A stretch of 64,000 bases of DNA, taken from an uncultured delta proteobacterium (GTDB taxonomy: Bacteria; Myxococcota; Myxococcia; Myxococcales; 40CM-4-68-19). The first letter of the stretch is position 1. Each line of letters starts with the position of its first letter. The notes beneath the pieces were generated by a model. It made no database searches and was not told the origin of the DNA. It was given only the letters and a program-made list of their open reading frames with translations. The stretch lies in the NCBI GenBank assembly GCA_903911145.1, contig CAIWCD010000013.1, positions 427,201 to 491,200 on the forward strand. The letters run 5' to 3'. The translations under genes and the position numbers were made by a program. Positions 38,411 through 47,600 of this stretch are shown here, one piece after another.

Positions 38411-39652
38411 ATGCGCATCGTCGACCTCGGCGCGAGGATGGCGAGGCAACCCCATCTCAACGCCATCCGCGACGGCGTCGTCGGTGCGCTCCCGCTGATT
38501 CTCCTCGGCAGCCTTTTTCTTCTGCTTGCGCAGCCGCCGTGGCCGGGCGTCGCACGCTTTCTCCCGCCGGCCGATGCGCTCAAGGCCGCCTGGCGCGCCT
38601 GCGCGGGCGCGGTCTCGCTCTACGCCTGCGCCGCGTGCAGCATCGCGCTCGCCCGGCGGCGCGAGGTCGACATCACAGCGGCCGTCACCACCTCGCTCGC
38701 TGTCTTCCTCGTCGCGCAGCACCCGCAAGCGCTCGCGACCGCCACTGGTGCGGCCGGGCCGCTCGCGATCCCCTTCTCCGTCCTCGGCGCAGCAGGCCTC
38801 TTTCCCGCCTTCGCCGCCGCGATCCTTTCGGTCGAAACCCTCTCTCTCTTCGCGAAGCGCAAGTGGGGCATCGCCTTGAGCGGCGGCGCGCCCGACGTCG
38901 TGGTCCGCTCATTCGCGGCGCTGCTTCCGAGCGCGACCTGCGTCGTCTCCGTCTGGATCGTCGTCCATCTCTTCGGCTTCGATCTCGCGCAGGGCCTTGC
39001 TGCTCTCTGCGCCCCGCTCCTCTCCGCGTCCGACGCGCTCCCCGCACTGCTCGCGATCGTGCTGATCGACTCCTGCCTCTGGATGATCGGCATCCACGGC
39101 CTCTCGGTGCTCGCCGCGGTGCGCCCGCTCTGGCTCGCCGCGCTCGCGGAGAACATGCAGGCGATCGCGGCGGGAGGAGAGCCGCATCATCTCGCGACGC
39201 AGGAGTTCTTCGTCTGGTTCGTCTGGCAGGGCGGCTCGGGAGCGACGCTCGGCCTCGCCTTCGCGCTCCTCTTCGCGCGCAGCAAGCAGCTCAAGCTCGT
39301 GGGCCGCACGGGGCTTGTGCCGGCGCTCTTCAACATCAACGAGCCGCTCCTCTTCGGAACGCCCGTCGTGCTCAACGCGACGCTCGCCCTGCCCTTCATC
39401 GTCGCGCCGATTCTGATGACCTGCACGACCTGGGCGGCGATGCATTCCGGGTTGGTTTCGCTGCCCATCGCCGAGGTGGTCTGGACGCTGCCTGCACCCA
39501 TCGGAGCATTTCTCTCGACCGGAGGAGACCAGCGCGCGCTCTTGCTGCAAGCAGGCAATCTCGTGATCGCCTGTGCGCTCTGGTGGCCGTTCGTGCGCCG
39601 CTACGATCGCGCGCTCGTCGCGGCCGAAGAGTCGGCAGGAGCACGTGCGTAG
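38411..39652 (+). CDS. PTS EIIC component (lactose/cellobiose family)
   Basis: 413 residues from the ATG at 38411, which fits the family N-terminus (HLNAIRDGVVGALPLILLGS); an upstream start at 38291 would add 40 Arg/Ala-rich residues. About 10 membrane helices. The loop WMIGIHG and the NINEPLLFGTP signature (FNINEPLLFGTPVVLN) are classic for CelB-type permeases. No EIIA, EIIB, HPr or sugar-hydrolase gene is nearby. It may act as a permease with partners elsewhere or without phosphorylation. Confidence 0.88.
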   Translation: MRIVDLGARMARQPHLNAIRDGVVGALPLILLGSLFLLLAQPPWPGVARFLPPADALKAAWRACAGAVSLYACAACSIALARRREVDITAAVTTSLAVFLVAQHPQALATATGAAGPLAIPFSVLGAAGLFPAFAAAILSVETLSLFAKRKWGIALSGGAPDVVVRSFAALLPSATCVVSVWIVVHLFGFDLAQGLAALCAPLLSASDALPALLAIVLIDSCLWMIGIHGLSVLAAVRPLWLAALAENMQAIAAGGEPHHLATQEFFVWFVWQGGSGATLGLAFALLFARSKQLKLVGRTGLVPALFNINEPLLFGTPVVLNATLALPFIVAPILMTCTTWAAMHSGLVSLPIAEVVWTLPAPIGAFLSTGGDQRALLLQAGNLVIACALWWPFVRRYDRALVAAEESAGARA

Positions 39653-39711
39653 AGTTCGGCGTCCGCAGATCTGCAGCCGTTGTTCAAGGCGGCGTTTCTC
39701 AAAGGAGCAGC

Positions 39712-39885
39712 ATGGCAGCGCAGGCCGGGCTTTACCTTCCGCACGCAGAGGTCGATCTCAAGATCGCTCTCGGCGACGTGCGCTTCGAGGATGACGAGCA
39801 TGCCTACGATGGCTTCCTGTTCGTCCGCGAGAACCTGCTGCTGCCGAGCGGCGCGGACATCCTTGGACCGCTGGGCAGACGATGA
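39712..39885 (+). CDS. Small protein of unknown function, coupled to glycosyltransferase gene
   Basis: 57 residues from ATG with an excellent AAAGGAG site (39701-39707). It is acidic and soluble-looking (EVDLKIALGDVRFEDDEHAY). The stop overlaps the ATG of the glycosyltransferase as ATGA. The ribosome site and overlap make it a likely real gene despite its size. No family recognised. Confidence 0.65.
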   Translation: MAAQAGLYLPHAEVDLKIALGDVRFEDDEHAYDGFLFVRENLLLPSGADILGPLGRR

Positions 39886-40622
39886 AGCGCACGCCTGCTG
39901 AGACCACCGTGATCTGCGCTGTCTGGCACGGCGATCCTGCGCGACATGCACTGCTCGCCGGGCATCGGAAAAATCTCGACGAGCAGAGCGTTGCCGTCGA
40001 GCGGATCTATGTCTTCGACGCGGGGGACCAACCGCCGCGCGAGTTCGCGAACTGCAGCGTCACGGTCGGCGCATCGCTCGCGCTCTATGAGGCCTGGAAC
40101 GTCGCGCTCTCTCTGGTGCGAACTCCGTTCGTGCTCAACCTCAACCTCGACGATCGCCTCGCACCCGATGCAATCGAGAAGCTCACCGAGGCCGCGAACG
40201 CTGGCGCCGATCTCGCCTGCGGCGATTGGCGCATCTGTTATTCGCAGGAGGAGACCGACGCGGTTGTGCCCTGCCACCCGCGCTCCGGGCTTCCGTTCGT
40301 CTCCGGCTGGCCTCTCCCGCGCAATACCCGCTCGCGTCTCGGCAGCGGCGTCGAGCGCGACACCTATGGCCCGAGCTGCCTGTGGCGCCTCGCGCTGCAT
40401 AGCGAGCTGCCCAGATATCCCTGGCGGTTCGACGATCGCACGCCAATCAAGTCGCTCGGCGATTGGCTCTTCTGGCGCGAATTGGCGAAGCGCAAGAAGC
40501 GCATCGTGTCGGTACCAACGATTATCGGGAACTATCATAGCCACCCGAATGAGCAGGCCGAGTTCCGCCTCCTCGGCCAGGACGATATGAAGCGCGGCAT
40601 CGAGCAGGTTTCGCTGCCGTAG
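39882..40622 (+). CDS. Glycosyltransferase family 2-like protein
   Basis: 246 residues. N-terminal Rossmann-type start TTVICAVWHGD, then a GT-A core with ALYEAWNVALSLVRTPFVLN and a DxD-like LNLDDRLAPDAIEKL, which would hold the metal and nucleotide sugar. The second half (GPSCLWRLALHSELP, RYPWRFDDRTPIKSLGDW) resembles the acceptor side of GT2 enzymes. No membrane helix. Starts by overlapping the 57-residue gene. Sugar donor and acceptor unknown; envelope or exopolysaccharide work is likely. Confidence 0.78.
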   Translation: MKRTPAETTVICAVWHGDPARHALLAGHRKNLDEQSVAVERIYVFDAGDQPPREFANCSVTVGASLALYEAWNVALSLVRTPFVLNLNLDDRLAPDAIEKLTEAANAGADLACGDWRICYSQEETDAVVPCHPRSGLPFVSGWPLPRNTRSRLGSGVERDTYGPSCLWRLALHSELPRYPWRFDDRTPIKSLGDWLFWRELAKRKKRIVSVPTIIGNYHSHPNEQAEFRLLGQDDMKRGIEQVSLP

Positions 40623-40689
40623 AGAGTTTCGCCTGTCTTGGGGGAACTCCCATTGACGTCGATATCGCAAACACGCATTGAGTCGCCGA

Positions 40690-42879
40690 ATGATCACTCG
40701 AACAACGTCCGCCGGTTTGTCGTGCATCTGCGCCCTGCTCCTGTGCGCAATGGGCTGCGCGAACGGCCGTAACCCAAGCGACGCCGGCGCCGACGCAGGA
40801 AGCGACGGCGGAACCGGAGACGCCGGGACCGACGCCGGGACCGATGGCGGGCACAGCGACGCAGGGATCGACGCCGGTATCGATGCGGGAGTCGATGCTG
40901 GTACCGACGCCGGTATCGACGCGGGGGTCGACGCGGGAGTCGATGCGGGGCCACTCGATGGCGGCTTCACTCCCGATAGTCCGGTAACCACCAGCATTCC
41001 TTATTGGCGATTAACCTTCGTCGACGATTTCCGTGGCAAGACCGGCGCCTCCGACGACGACTGGTGCTTCGATCAACTGCCCGCACAGTGCACCATCTGG
41101 GGAGCGGATCAGCACGACTGCGACTTATCCAACGTTGCCGACCCGACGATGATTCCCCCGGTCGCTGCAAACCTCGCTGCGGCGTTGGCGCTCTACGAAC
41201 CGGGCACCGATTGGAATAGCGCGAGCGAGGCGGATATCCGCGCTGCCTATGTATCGCTCGTGCGAGAGCGCACCAAGGACCTCAATAAGTGCAATTGGAG
41301 CGTCTATCAAATGATCAACTGGATGGCGACCGACTATAGCGGTCATTATTCGGCGCGATTCGATCCGACGCGCGTGACGGTGAATCCTGCCGGCAAGGGA
41401 TATCTCGAACTCTCGGCGACTGCGGCGCCCGTGAAATATGACTGCGTCTACGGTGGCACGCTCGGCGGACCCAACTGCGCGGTCCACTCATTTGCCGCAG
41501 GAGTCCTCTCTCCCTCGGTCAGCTATTGGGCTGATCCCAACCCGAGTTGGCCGGGCGTCTATTATGCACCCACAAACGGCCAATGCCCGAACGGCGGGAC
41601 ATATACCGGCGTGAATTGCCTGGTCATCAGCTTTGCCGCTCATGTTCTCGATGAGCACGGGCCAAGCTACTGGGTCGATTCCGACGTTCGCTGGCCCGGT
41701 GTCTACTATGCGAACCAGCCTTATCGTTGCTATGACAACATCGATTACTCGCCCACGTTCGGCTTCCGCAATCTGACCTGTCCCATCCTCGACGGCGCAA
41801 TCATGAGCAACCCCGCGACCACGCCGGTCGCGGACCCGGCGGGCATCAAGCACGGCAATGGCTTTGCTCAATATGAGGGCCGATTCGAAGCGAAGGCCCG
41901 CATCCCCAAAGGGGTTGGCGCATTTCCCGCGGCGTGGCTGATGCCGACGTCCGGCGGCTGGCCCTACAACGGCGGAGAGATCGACGTCCTCGAAGCGCGC
42001 GACGCAGCCGATAAGGTCTTTCAGACCTATCACAACGGCAAATGCTATCTCGCCTCAACCGGCGCGGAGATCGCTGCAACCGATCCGGGAGATTGCGCCA
42101 ACAAGGGTGGCGAGAGTGTCCACTTGAGCCTCGGCCATACCCAGAACCAGCGCAGCCTCGATGAATTCTCCACCCGCGATCACGTCTTCTCCGCCGAATG
42201 GACCGACGGGCATATCGCCTACTATGTGAACAATTCGCTCACGGGCTCGGTATCCATCGGAGACGTCGCGGCAATCGACCCGACCAGCGCGCCCGCAAGC
42301 CTCGACCAGTATGAATCCACCAACTTCCCGACGCAGCCGTTCTATTGGATCTTGAATCACTCGACCTATGTCGCGCCCGCGAATCAATCAGGATGGCCAA
42401 CGCAGACGTTCCTGCTCGACTACGTGAAGAACTATGCGCACTGCACGCGAAATCTCGACTTCTGCCCGTGCGGCGGGGCTTTCAGCGAATCGAATGGATG
42501 CACAATGGGACACAGCGAGCCATTGCACTGCCCAGCGGGGATATCGACGCCGTCGATATCGAATGGGAGATATCCAGCGTTCTGCTCGGCGGCAAACGAA
42601 GATTGCCCGAACGGAGGGACCAAGTCGGGCGCACGGTGCGAAGTCCGTGCCTTCGCACCGAATGAAACGCGTTCGGGAGTGACCTATCAACTCGATAGCT
42701 CGACCGCCACGGTCTATTACGCGCCAATCACCGGCCAGTGCACGATTGGCGGCACGATGGCGAATGGAAACTGCGTCATCGAGACCCTGCCTGGCGACCT
42801 GCTCGAGAGCGGAGTCACCTATAGCGTGGATACCAGCACGTTGCCCGGAGGCATCTATTACACACCCGATTTCAGGTAA
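40690..42879 (+). CDS. GH16 glycoside hydrolase lipoprotein with repeated Cys/Tyr modules
   Basis: 729 residues from the ATG at 40690 (a TTG at 40678 is possible). A lipobox ending LLCAMGC gives a likely lipoprotein. A linker of Asp-Ala-Gly type repeats (about 31-87) leads into the enzyme. The GH16 catalytic signature is GGEIDVLEARD with Glu430, Asp432 and Glu435, so a beta-glucanase, agarase or laminarinase type is expected. Four copies of a module (pattern C..GGT...C, then a G-x-x-Y strand and a YY strand) lie in two pairs, before and after the catalytic signature (about 250-344 and 636-729). Codons TAT, ATT, AAT and TTA are used more than in housekeeping neighbours. Substrate unknown; polysaccharide digestion outside the cell is likely. 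Confidence 0.85.
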   Translation: MITRTTSAGLSCICALLLCAMGCANGRNPSDAGADAGSDGGTGDAGTDAGTDGGHSDAGIDAGIDAGVDAGTDAGIDAGVDAGVDAGPLDGGFTPDSPVTTSIPYWRLTFVDDFRGKTGASDDDWCFDQLPAQCTIWGADQHDCDLSNVADPTMIPPVAANLAAALALYEPGTDWNSASEADIRAAYVSLVRERTKDLNKCNWSVYQMINWMATDYSGHYSARFDPTRVTVNPAGKGYLELSATAAPVKYDCVYGGTLGGPNCAVHSFAAGVLSPSVSYWADPNPSWPGVYYAPTNGQCPNGGTYTGVNCLVISFAAHVLDEHGPSYWVDSDVRWPGVYYANQPYRCYDNIDYSPTFGFRNLTCPILDGAIMSNPATTPVADPAGIKHGNGFAQYEGRFEAKARIPKGVGAFPAAWLMPTSGGWPYNGGEIDVLEARDAADKVFQTYHNGKCYLASTGAEIAATDPGDCANKGGESVHLSLGHTQNQRSLDEFSTRDHVFSAEWTDGHIAYYVNNSLTGSVSIGDVAAIDPTSAPASLDQYESTNFPTQPFYWILNHSTYVAPANQSGWPTQTFLLDYVKNYAHCTRNLDFCPCGGAFSESNGCTMGHSEPLHCPAGISTPSISNGRYPAFCSAANEDCPNGGTKSGARCEVRAFAPNETRSGVTYQLDSSTATVYYAPITGQCTIGGTMANGNCVIETLPGDLLESGVTYSVDTSTLPGGIYYTPDFR
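40780..40950 (+). repeat. DNA repeat coding the Asp-Ala-Gly linker
   Basis: About 57 codons made mostly of Asp-Ala-Gly-x units (units such as DAGID, DAGVD and DAGTD), giving imperfect 12-base tandem repeats. It forms an acidic, flexible spacer between the lipid anchor and the enzyme. Such repeats can change length by slippage. Confidence 0.8.
41437..41722 (+). repeat. Cys/Tyr module pair, first two copies
   Basis: Two units of about 47 residues in the GH16 protein. Each starts with C..GGT or CPNGGT, has a second Cys (GPNCAVHSFA, GVNCLVISFA), then SYWxD and WPGVYYA. The spacing is nearly identical in the two copies. Confidence 0.7.
42595..42879 (+). repeat. Cys/Tyr module pair, last two copies
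   Basis: Two more units at the C-terminus of the GH16 protein: CPNGGTKSGARC...GVTYQLD...VYYAP and CTIGGTMANGNC...GVTYSVD...IYYTP. They share the Cys spacing and the GVTYxxD strand of the first pair. Confidence 0.7.
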
Positions 42880-42911
42880 TCGAGATCGGGGATAGTTCCT
42901 CGCGGGTGCGG

Positions 42912-43757
42912 CTATCGCGGGGAATCGCCTGGCGCGGTGTCGGCTGAAGATATCGCGCGGAGATGTTCGACATCACCGGCGACGACGCGATGGAGAACCG
43001 CGGCGTCGTCGCGCACCAGCAGCGCACCGTCATCGTCCATTCCCTCGGCGATCCCGACGAGCGGTTGGCCGCCGTCGATGCGCACGCGCTGCGAGAGCGT
43101 CGACGAGAGTTCCATCCAACGCAGTCGAAGCGCCGCAAAACCCTCCGCCGCGTGGCGCGTGAGCCACTGTTCATGCGACGCGAGCAACTGTGCGCAGGCG
43201 AGCGTGCGTGACACGGGAGCACCGACTTCAATTGCAACCGACGTGGCGAGAGCCTGCAACTCGAGCGGCAAGTCGCTGGCCTCGACATTCACATTGAGCC
43301 CGATGCCGAGCACGACATGCGAGAGCGACCCGCCTTGCGCCCGCATCTCGGCGAGCAGACCGGCGAGCTTGCGACCGCGGGACTGGACATCATTCGGCCA
43401 CTTGAGCTGCGCGTGGATCGCCCCGAGCGCGCGCGCTGCTTCACAGACCGCGAGCGCCGCGACGAAGGCCAACTCGGGCGCCCGGACCGCTGGCAGCGCG
43501 GGCCGCAGCACGATCGACATCGCGAGCGCCTTGCCCTTCGGCGTCGTCCAGACGCGGCCGCGCCGCCCCCTCCCGTTCGTCTGCGCCTCCGCGATCACGA
43601 CCGTGCCGTGCGCAGCTCCGCGCTCGGCGAGTCGATGCGCCTCGTCGTTGGTGGAGTCGATCTCGTCGTGCAGAAAGATGGTGCGCCCAAGCTGCGTGCA
43701 GCCGAGCCGCGCGAGCAGAGACGACAACTCTTCCCGATCGAGTACGTCCGCGCTCAC
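42912..43757 (-). CDS. birA: Biotin-[acetyl-CoA-carboxylase] ligase
   Basis: Attaches biotin to biotin carboxyl carrier proteins. 281 residues from the GTG at 43757, chosen because it overlaps the nadC stop (GTGA). Family stretches: EIDSTNDEAHRLAE, the biotinyl-AMP loop NGRGRRGRVWTTP, LKWPNDVQ, GRKLAGLLAE and VVLGIGLNVNV. There is no N-terminal helix-turn-helix, so it is an enzyme only, not the BirA repressor type. The C-terminal SH3-like domain (GGQPLVGIAEGMDDDGALLV) is present. Confidence 0.95.
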   Translation of the reverse strand: MSADVLDREELSSLLARLGCTQLGRTIFLHDEIDSTNDEAHRLAERGAAHGTVVIAEAQTNGRGRRGRVWTTPKGKALAMSIVLRPALPAVRAPELAFVAALAVCEAARALGAIHAQLKWPNDVQSRGRKLAGLLAEMRAQGGSLSHVVLGIGLNVNVEASDLPLELQALATSVAIEVGAPVSRTLACAQLLASHEQWLTRHAAEGFAALRLRWMELSSTLSQRVRIDGGQPLVGIAEGMDDDGALLVRDDAAVLHRVVAGDVEHLRAISSADTAPGDSPR

Positions 43758-44668
43758 GCTCCGCGCGGTCCAGATGCTGCCGGTGCCTCTTCGATCAGCA
43801 GCGAGAGATCGACCGCGCGCGCCGAGTGCGTGAGCGCGCCCGCCGAGACGTAGTCGACGCCGCAGGCCGCGATGCGGGCGAGCCGATCGAGCGTGACGCC
43901 GCCAGAGCACTCGGTGGGCACGCGGCCCGCCACCCGCGCGACCGCTGCGGCAAGCTCCTTGTCGTCGAGATTGTCGAGCAGAAGCATCTGCGCGCCGGCA
44001 GCGAGCGCCTCGTCGATCTGCGCGGGAGTCGAGACCTCGGCCTCCACCTTCACGAGAGGATGGGCCGCAGCCCGCGCGCGCCGCACCGCTTCGCCGACCG
44101 AACCAGCGGCAGCGCAATGGTTGTCTTTGACAAGTATTCCATCAAACAGAGCGCCGCGATGATTCCCGCCGCCACCCGCGCGCACCGCCGCTTTTTCCAG
44201 CCCGCGCAGGCCGGGTGTGGTCTTGCGCGTATCGAGCAGTTTCGTGCGCGTCGAAGCGAGCACGGCGGCCCACTTTCGCGTCTCCGTTGCAATCCCCGAG
44301 AGGCGTTGGATGAGGTTGAGCGCCGTCCGCTCTCCCGTCAGCAGCGCGCGCATCTTTCCGCGAATCACCAGCACGCCTGCGCCCGCGTCGAGAGCCGCCC
44401 CTTCATCGGCGAGCAGTTCGAGCGAGCAGTCCGGATCGAGCGCACGAAAGACGCGGGCCGCCGCCGAGACACCCGAGACGACGAGCGGCTCCTTCGCAAA
44501 GATCCGCGCACGCCCCTGCGCCTGCGCCGAGACAGTGGCCTCGGTGGTCAGATCGCCCGGCCCGACATCCTCGTCGAGCGCGAGCGAAATCAGCCTGCCC
44601 ACAGCGTCGTCGGGCCGACCGAGGTCGAGCCCGCGAGCCGCCGCCAGCGCTGGCGCGTGCGCAGCCAC
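43754..44668 (-). CDS. nadC: Nicotinate-nucleotide pyrophosphorylase (carboxylating)
   Basis: Converts quinolinate and PRPP to nicotinate mononucleotide in NAD synthesis. 304 residues from GTG, 3 bases after the valS stop. Family stretches: LDEDVGPGDLTTEA, ERTALNLIQRLSGIAT, LLDTRKTTPGLRGLEKAAVRAGG split over two strands, NHRGALFDGILVKDNH, VEAEVSTPAQI, and the C-terminal ECSGGVTLDRL with YVSAGALTHSA. All key Arg, Lys and Glu positions look intact. Confidence 0.97.
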   Translation of the reverse strand: MAAHAPALAAARGLDLGRPDDAVGRLISLALDEDVGPGDLTTEATVSAQAQGRARIFAKEPLVVSGVSAAARVFRALDPDCSLELLADEGAALDAGAGVLVIRGKMRALLTGERTALNLIQRLSGIATETRKWAAVLASTRTKLLDTRKTTPGLRGLEKAAVRAGGGGNHRGALFDGILVKDNHCAAAGSVGEAVRRARAAAHPLVKVEAEVSTPAQIDEALAAGAQMLLLDNLDDKELAAAVARVAGRVPTECSGGVTLDRLARIAACGVDYVSAGALTHSARAVDLSLLIEEAPAASGPRGA

Positions 44669-44671
44669 TGG

Positions 44672-47600
44672 CTACTTCTTGCCTTTCGACTTCTTCGCTG
44701 CCGCCTTCTTCGGCGCGGCCTTCTTCGCCGGCTTCTTCGCGGCCTTCTTGGCCGCCGCCTTCTTCGGCGCAACCTTCTTCGCCGGCTTCTTCGCGGCCTT
44801 CTTCGCCGCCGCCTTCTTCGGCGCGACCTTCTTCGCCAGCTTCTTCGCGCTCTTCTTCGCCGCCGCCTTCTTCGGCGCTGCCTTCTTCGCGATCTTCTTC
44901 GCCGCCGGCTTGGCTGCCTTCTTCGCGGCCGCCTTCACTGCGGGCTTCGCGACAGGCTTCGCCGCGGCCGCCTTCGGTGCCGCAGGCTTCGCCGAGACCG
45001 GCTTGGCCGCCACGCTCTGCGCGACCGCTTCGCGAACCTCGGCGATCTTGTGCGCGATCGCCGCGCCCGCGTCCTTCGCCGCCGCGACGAGCGGCGCTGC
45101 TGCCGCCTGGACTTCGGCGATCGCATGGTGGGCCGCCTGCTCGGCCGCCACGATCGCCTGCGGGATCGTCTGCGTCTGCGCCGTATGCGCCGCGCCGTTG
45201 GCCTGCCCGTTCGCCGCCGCCTCGCCCTGCTTCTTGTCTTCCTGCATGGTGTCCTCCGGATTCGAAATGCGCGCACGATGACGCGCGAGCTTCTCTTTTT
45301 TCCCGCGCAGCTCATCCGCGCGGGCACGATCTTTCTCCACGACTTCGGGCGGAGCACGCGCGACGAACGATGCGTTGTCGAGCCGCTTCGAGAGCCCCGC
45401 AAGCTCGCCTTCGATGCGCAGGATCTCCTTGTCGACGCGCTTGTGCTCCTCTGCGAAATCGATCAGCCCAGCAAGCGGCAGGTGAACCTCCACCTCCGGT
45501 TCGACATGCACTGCGGACTGCGCTGGGCGCGGACTTCCCGCGTTTCTAAGCTCGACGCTCGCCGCGTTTGCGAGCTGCTGAAACGCGCGCGCATGCTTCT
45601 CAAGCAGCGCCCGCACCGACTCATCGTGCGGCAACAACACGATCGGTACACGCTGGTTCGGCGGCAGCGCGACCTCGCCGCGCACCGAGCGCGCGCCGTC
45701 GATCGCACGCGAGACGATGTCCATCTCGCGCTCCGCCTCGGCATCGAAGAAGCTCGCGCCCGCGACAGTGCTGCCCGGAAACGCGCTCACCATGATCGAC
45801 ACCGGCGCGCCGCTCGCCTTCGGCAGCCGCTGCCAGATCTCTTCGGTGACGAACGGCATGAACGGATGGAGCAGCTTGAGCGCACCGTCGAGCGCACGCA
45901 GCAGCGAAGCGGCCGCAGCGCGCCGCAACGTCTCCTGCTCGGGCGTCGCCGGAATGCTCTCGTCGACGTTGCCATCTGCATCGCGCGTGCGGCCCGCGTA
46001 GAGCGCAGGCTTCGACAGCTCGATCGCCCAGTCGCACAGCTCGCCCCAGACGAAGCGGTAGATGCCGAGAGCGGCGTCGCTGAAGCGGAACTCGGTGAGC
46101 GCCGCGTTGGTTGCATCCGCGCAGCGCGAGAGACGCGAGAGGATCCAGCGATCGTAGACCGTCTCCGGCCCCGGCAGATCGTTGGGGTTCAAATCATTCG
46201 CATACGAGAGAATGAAGCGCGATGCGTTCCAGATCTTGTTCGCGAAGGCCTTGCTCGAGACGATGCGATCGACCGCGAGCTTGATGTCGCGGCCCTGCGC
46301 CGCCATCGAGGCGAGCGTGAAGCGCAGCGCATCGGCACCGTGCTGCTGGGTGATGTCGAGCGGGTCGATGACGTTGCCGCGCGTCTTCGACATCTTCTCG
46401 CCCTTCTCGTCGCGCACCATCGCGTGGAGGAACACCGTCTTGAACGGGACCTCCTTGAGAAAGTAGAGGCCCATCATCGCCATCCGGGCGACCCAGAAGA
46501 AGAGGATGTCGAAGCCCGTCTCCATCACGGCGTTCGGATAGAACGTCGCGAGGGCGTCGGTCATATTCGGCCAGCCGAATGTGCTGAACGGCCAAAGCCC
46601 CGAGCTGAACCAGGTGTCGAGAACGTCGTCATCCTGGCGGAGATTTCCCGCGCCACAGGTTGCGCAGACGAGCGGCGTCTCGCGTGACACTGTTACATGA
46701 TTTGTCACACAGTACCACGCGGGGATCTGGTGACCCCACCAGAGCTGGCGCGAGACGCACCAGTCGTGGATGTTGCGCATCCAGCGGAAGAACTCGGCCT
46801 CCCACTGGTCGGGCACGAACTTGATCTGCTTGTCCTCGACCGCCGCGATCACTGCGTCGGCGAGCGGGCGGGTCTTCACGAACCACTGCTTGCTGAGCAT
46901 CGGCTCGACGACGTTGTCGCAGCGCTGGCACTTGCCCAATGCGAGCAGATGCGGATCGCTGCCGCGCTCGAGACCCAATTCGGCGAGGCGCGCCTTCAAC
47001 GCCGCACGCACCTTGATGCGATCCTGTCCTTCGAACGGCCCGGCCTCTTTGTTGAGCGTGCCGTCGAGGTTCAGGATGTTCAGCATCGGCAGGTTGTGCC
47101 GCTTGCCGCTCTCGAAATCCTCGAAGCTGTGCGCAGGCGTGACCTTCACCGCGCCCGTGCCGAACTTCGGATCGACCAACTCGCCGTCGGCAATGATCGG
47201 GAAGAGCCGCCCGGTGATCGGGTGGCGCACGTTCTTGCCGATCATGCCCGCGTATCGCGGATCGTCCGGATGCACGGCCACTGCGGTGTCGCCGAGCATC
47301 GTCTCAGGACGCGTCGTCGCGACGATGATCTCGGCCGAGCCATCCTCGAGCGGATAGGCAAACTTGTAGAGCTCCGCCTTGTGGCCCTCTTCGTGCTCGA
47401 CCTCGAGATCCGAGAGCGCGGTGCGGCAGCGCGGGCACCAGTTGATCAACCGCTCCGCGCGATAGAGCAGGCCGTCTTCGAAGAGGCGCACGAACGCTTC
47501 GCGCACGGCCTTCGATGACTGCTCGTCCATCGTGAACCGCTCGCGCGCCCAGTCGAGCGATGCGCCGAGCGCGCGGTGCTGCTGCGCGATGCGCCCGCCC

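Noticed and set aside
36868..39885. A 1005-codon open frame on the + strand across the E2 and EIIC genes
   Set aside because: Opposite or shifted to genes with clear families; Arg/Ala-rich with no domains. Only its last 57 codons, from the ATG at 39712, are kept as a separate gene.
40780..40950. CRISPR-like array
   Set aside because: The repeats are short, tandem and in frame, coding Asp-Ala-Gly; no spacers.
43826..46687. A 953-codon open frame on the + strand opposite nadC and valS
   Set aside because: A by-product of GC-rich codons and of the Lys repeat (read as Leu/Arg runs). No ribosome site or family.
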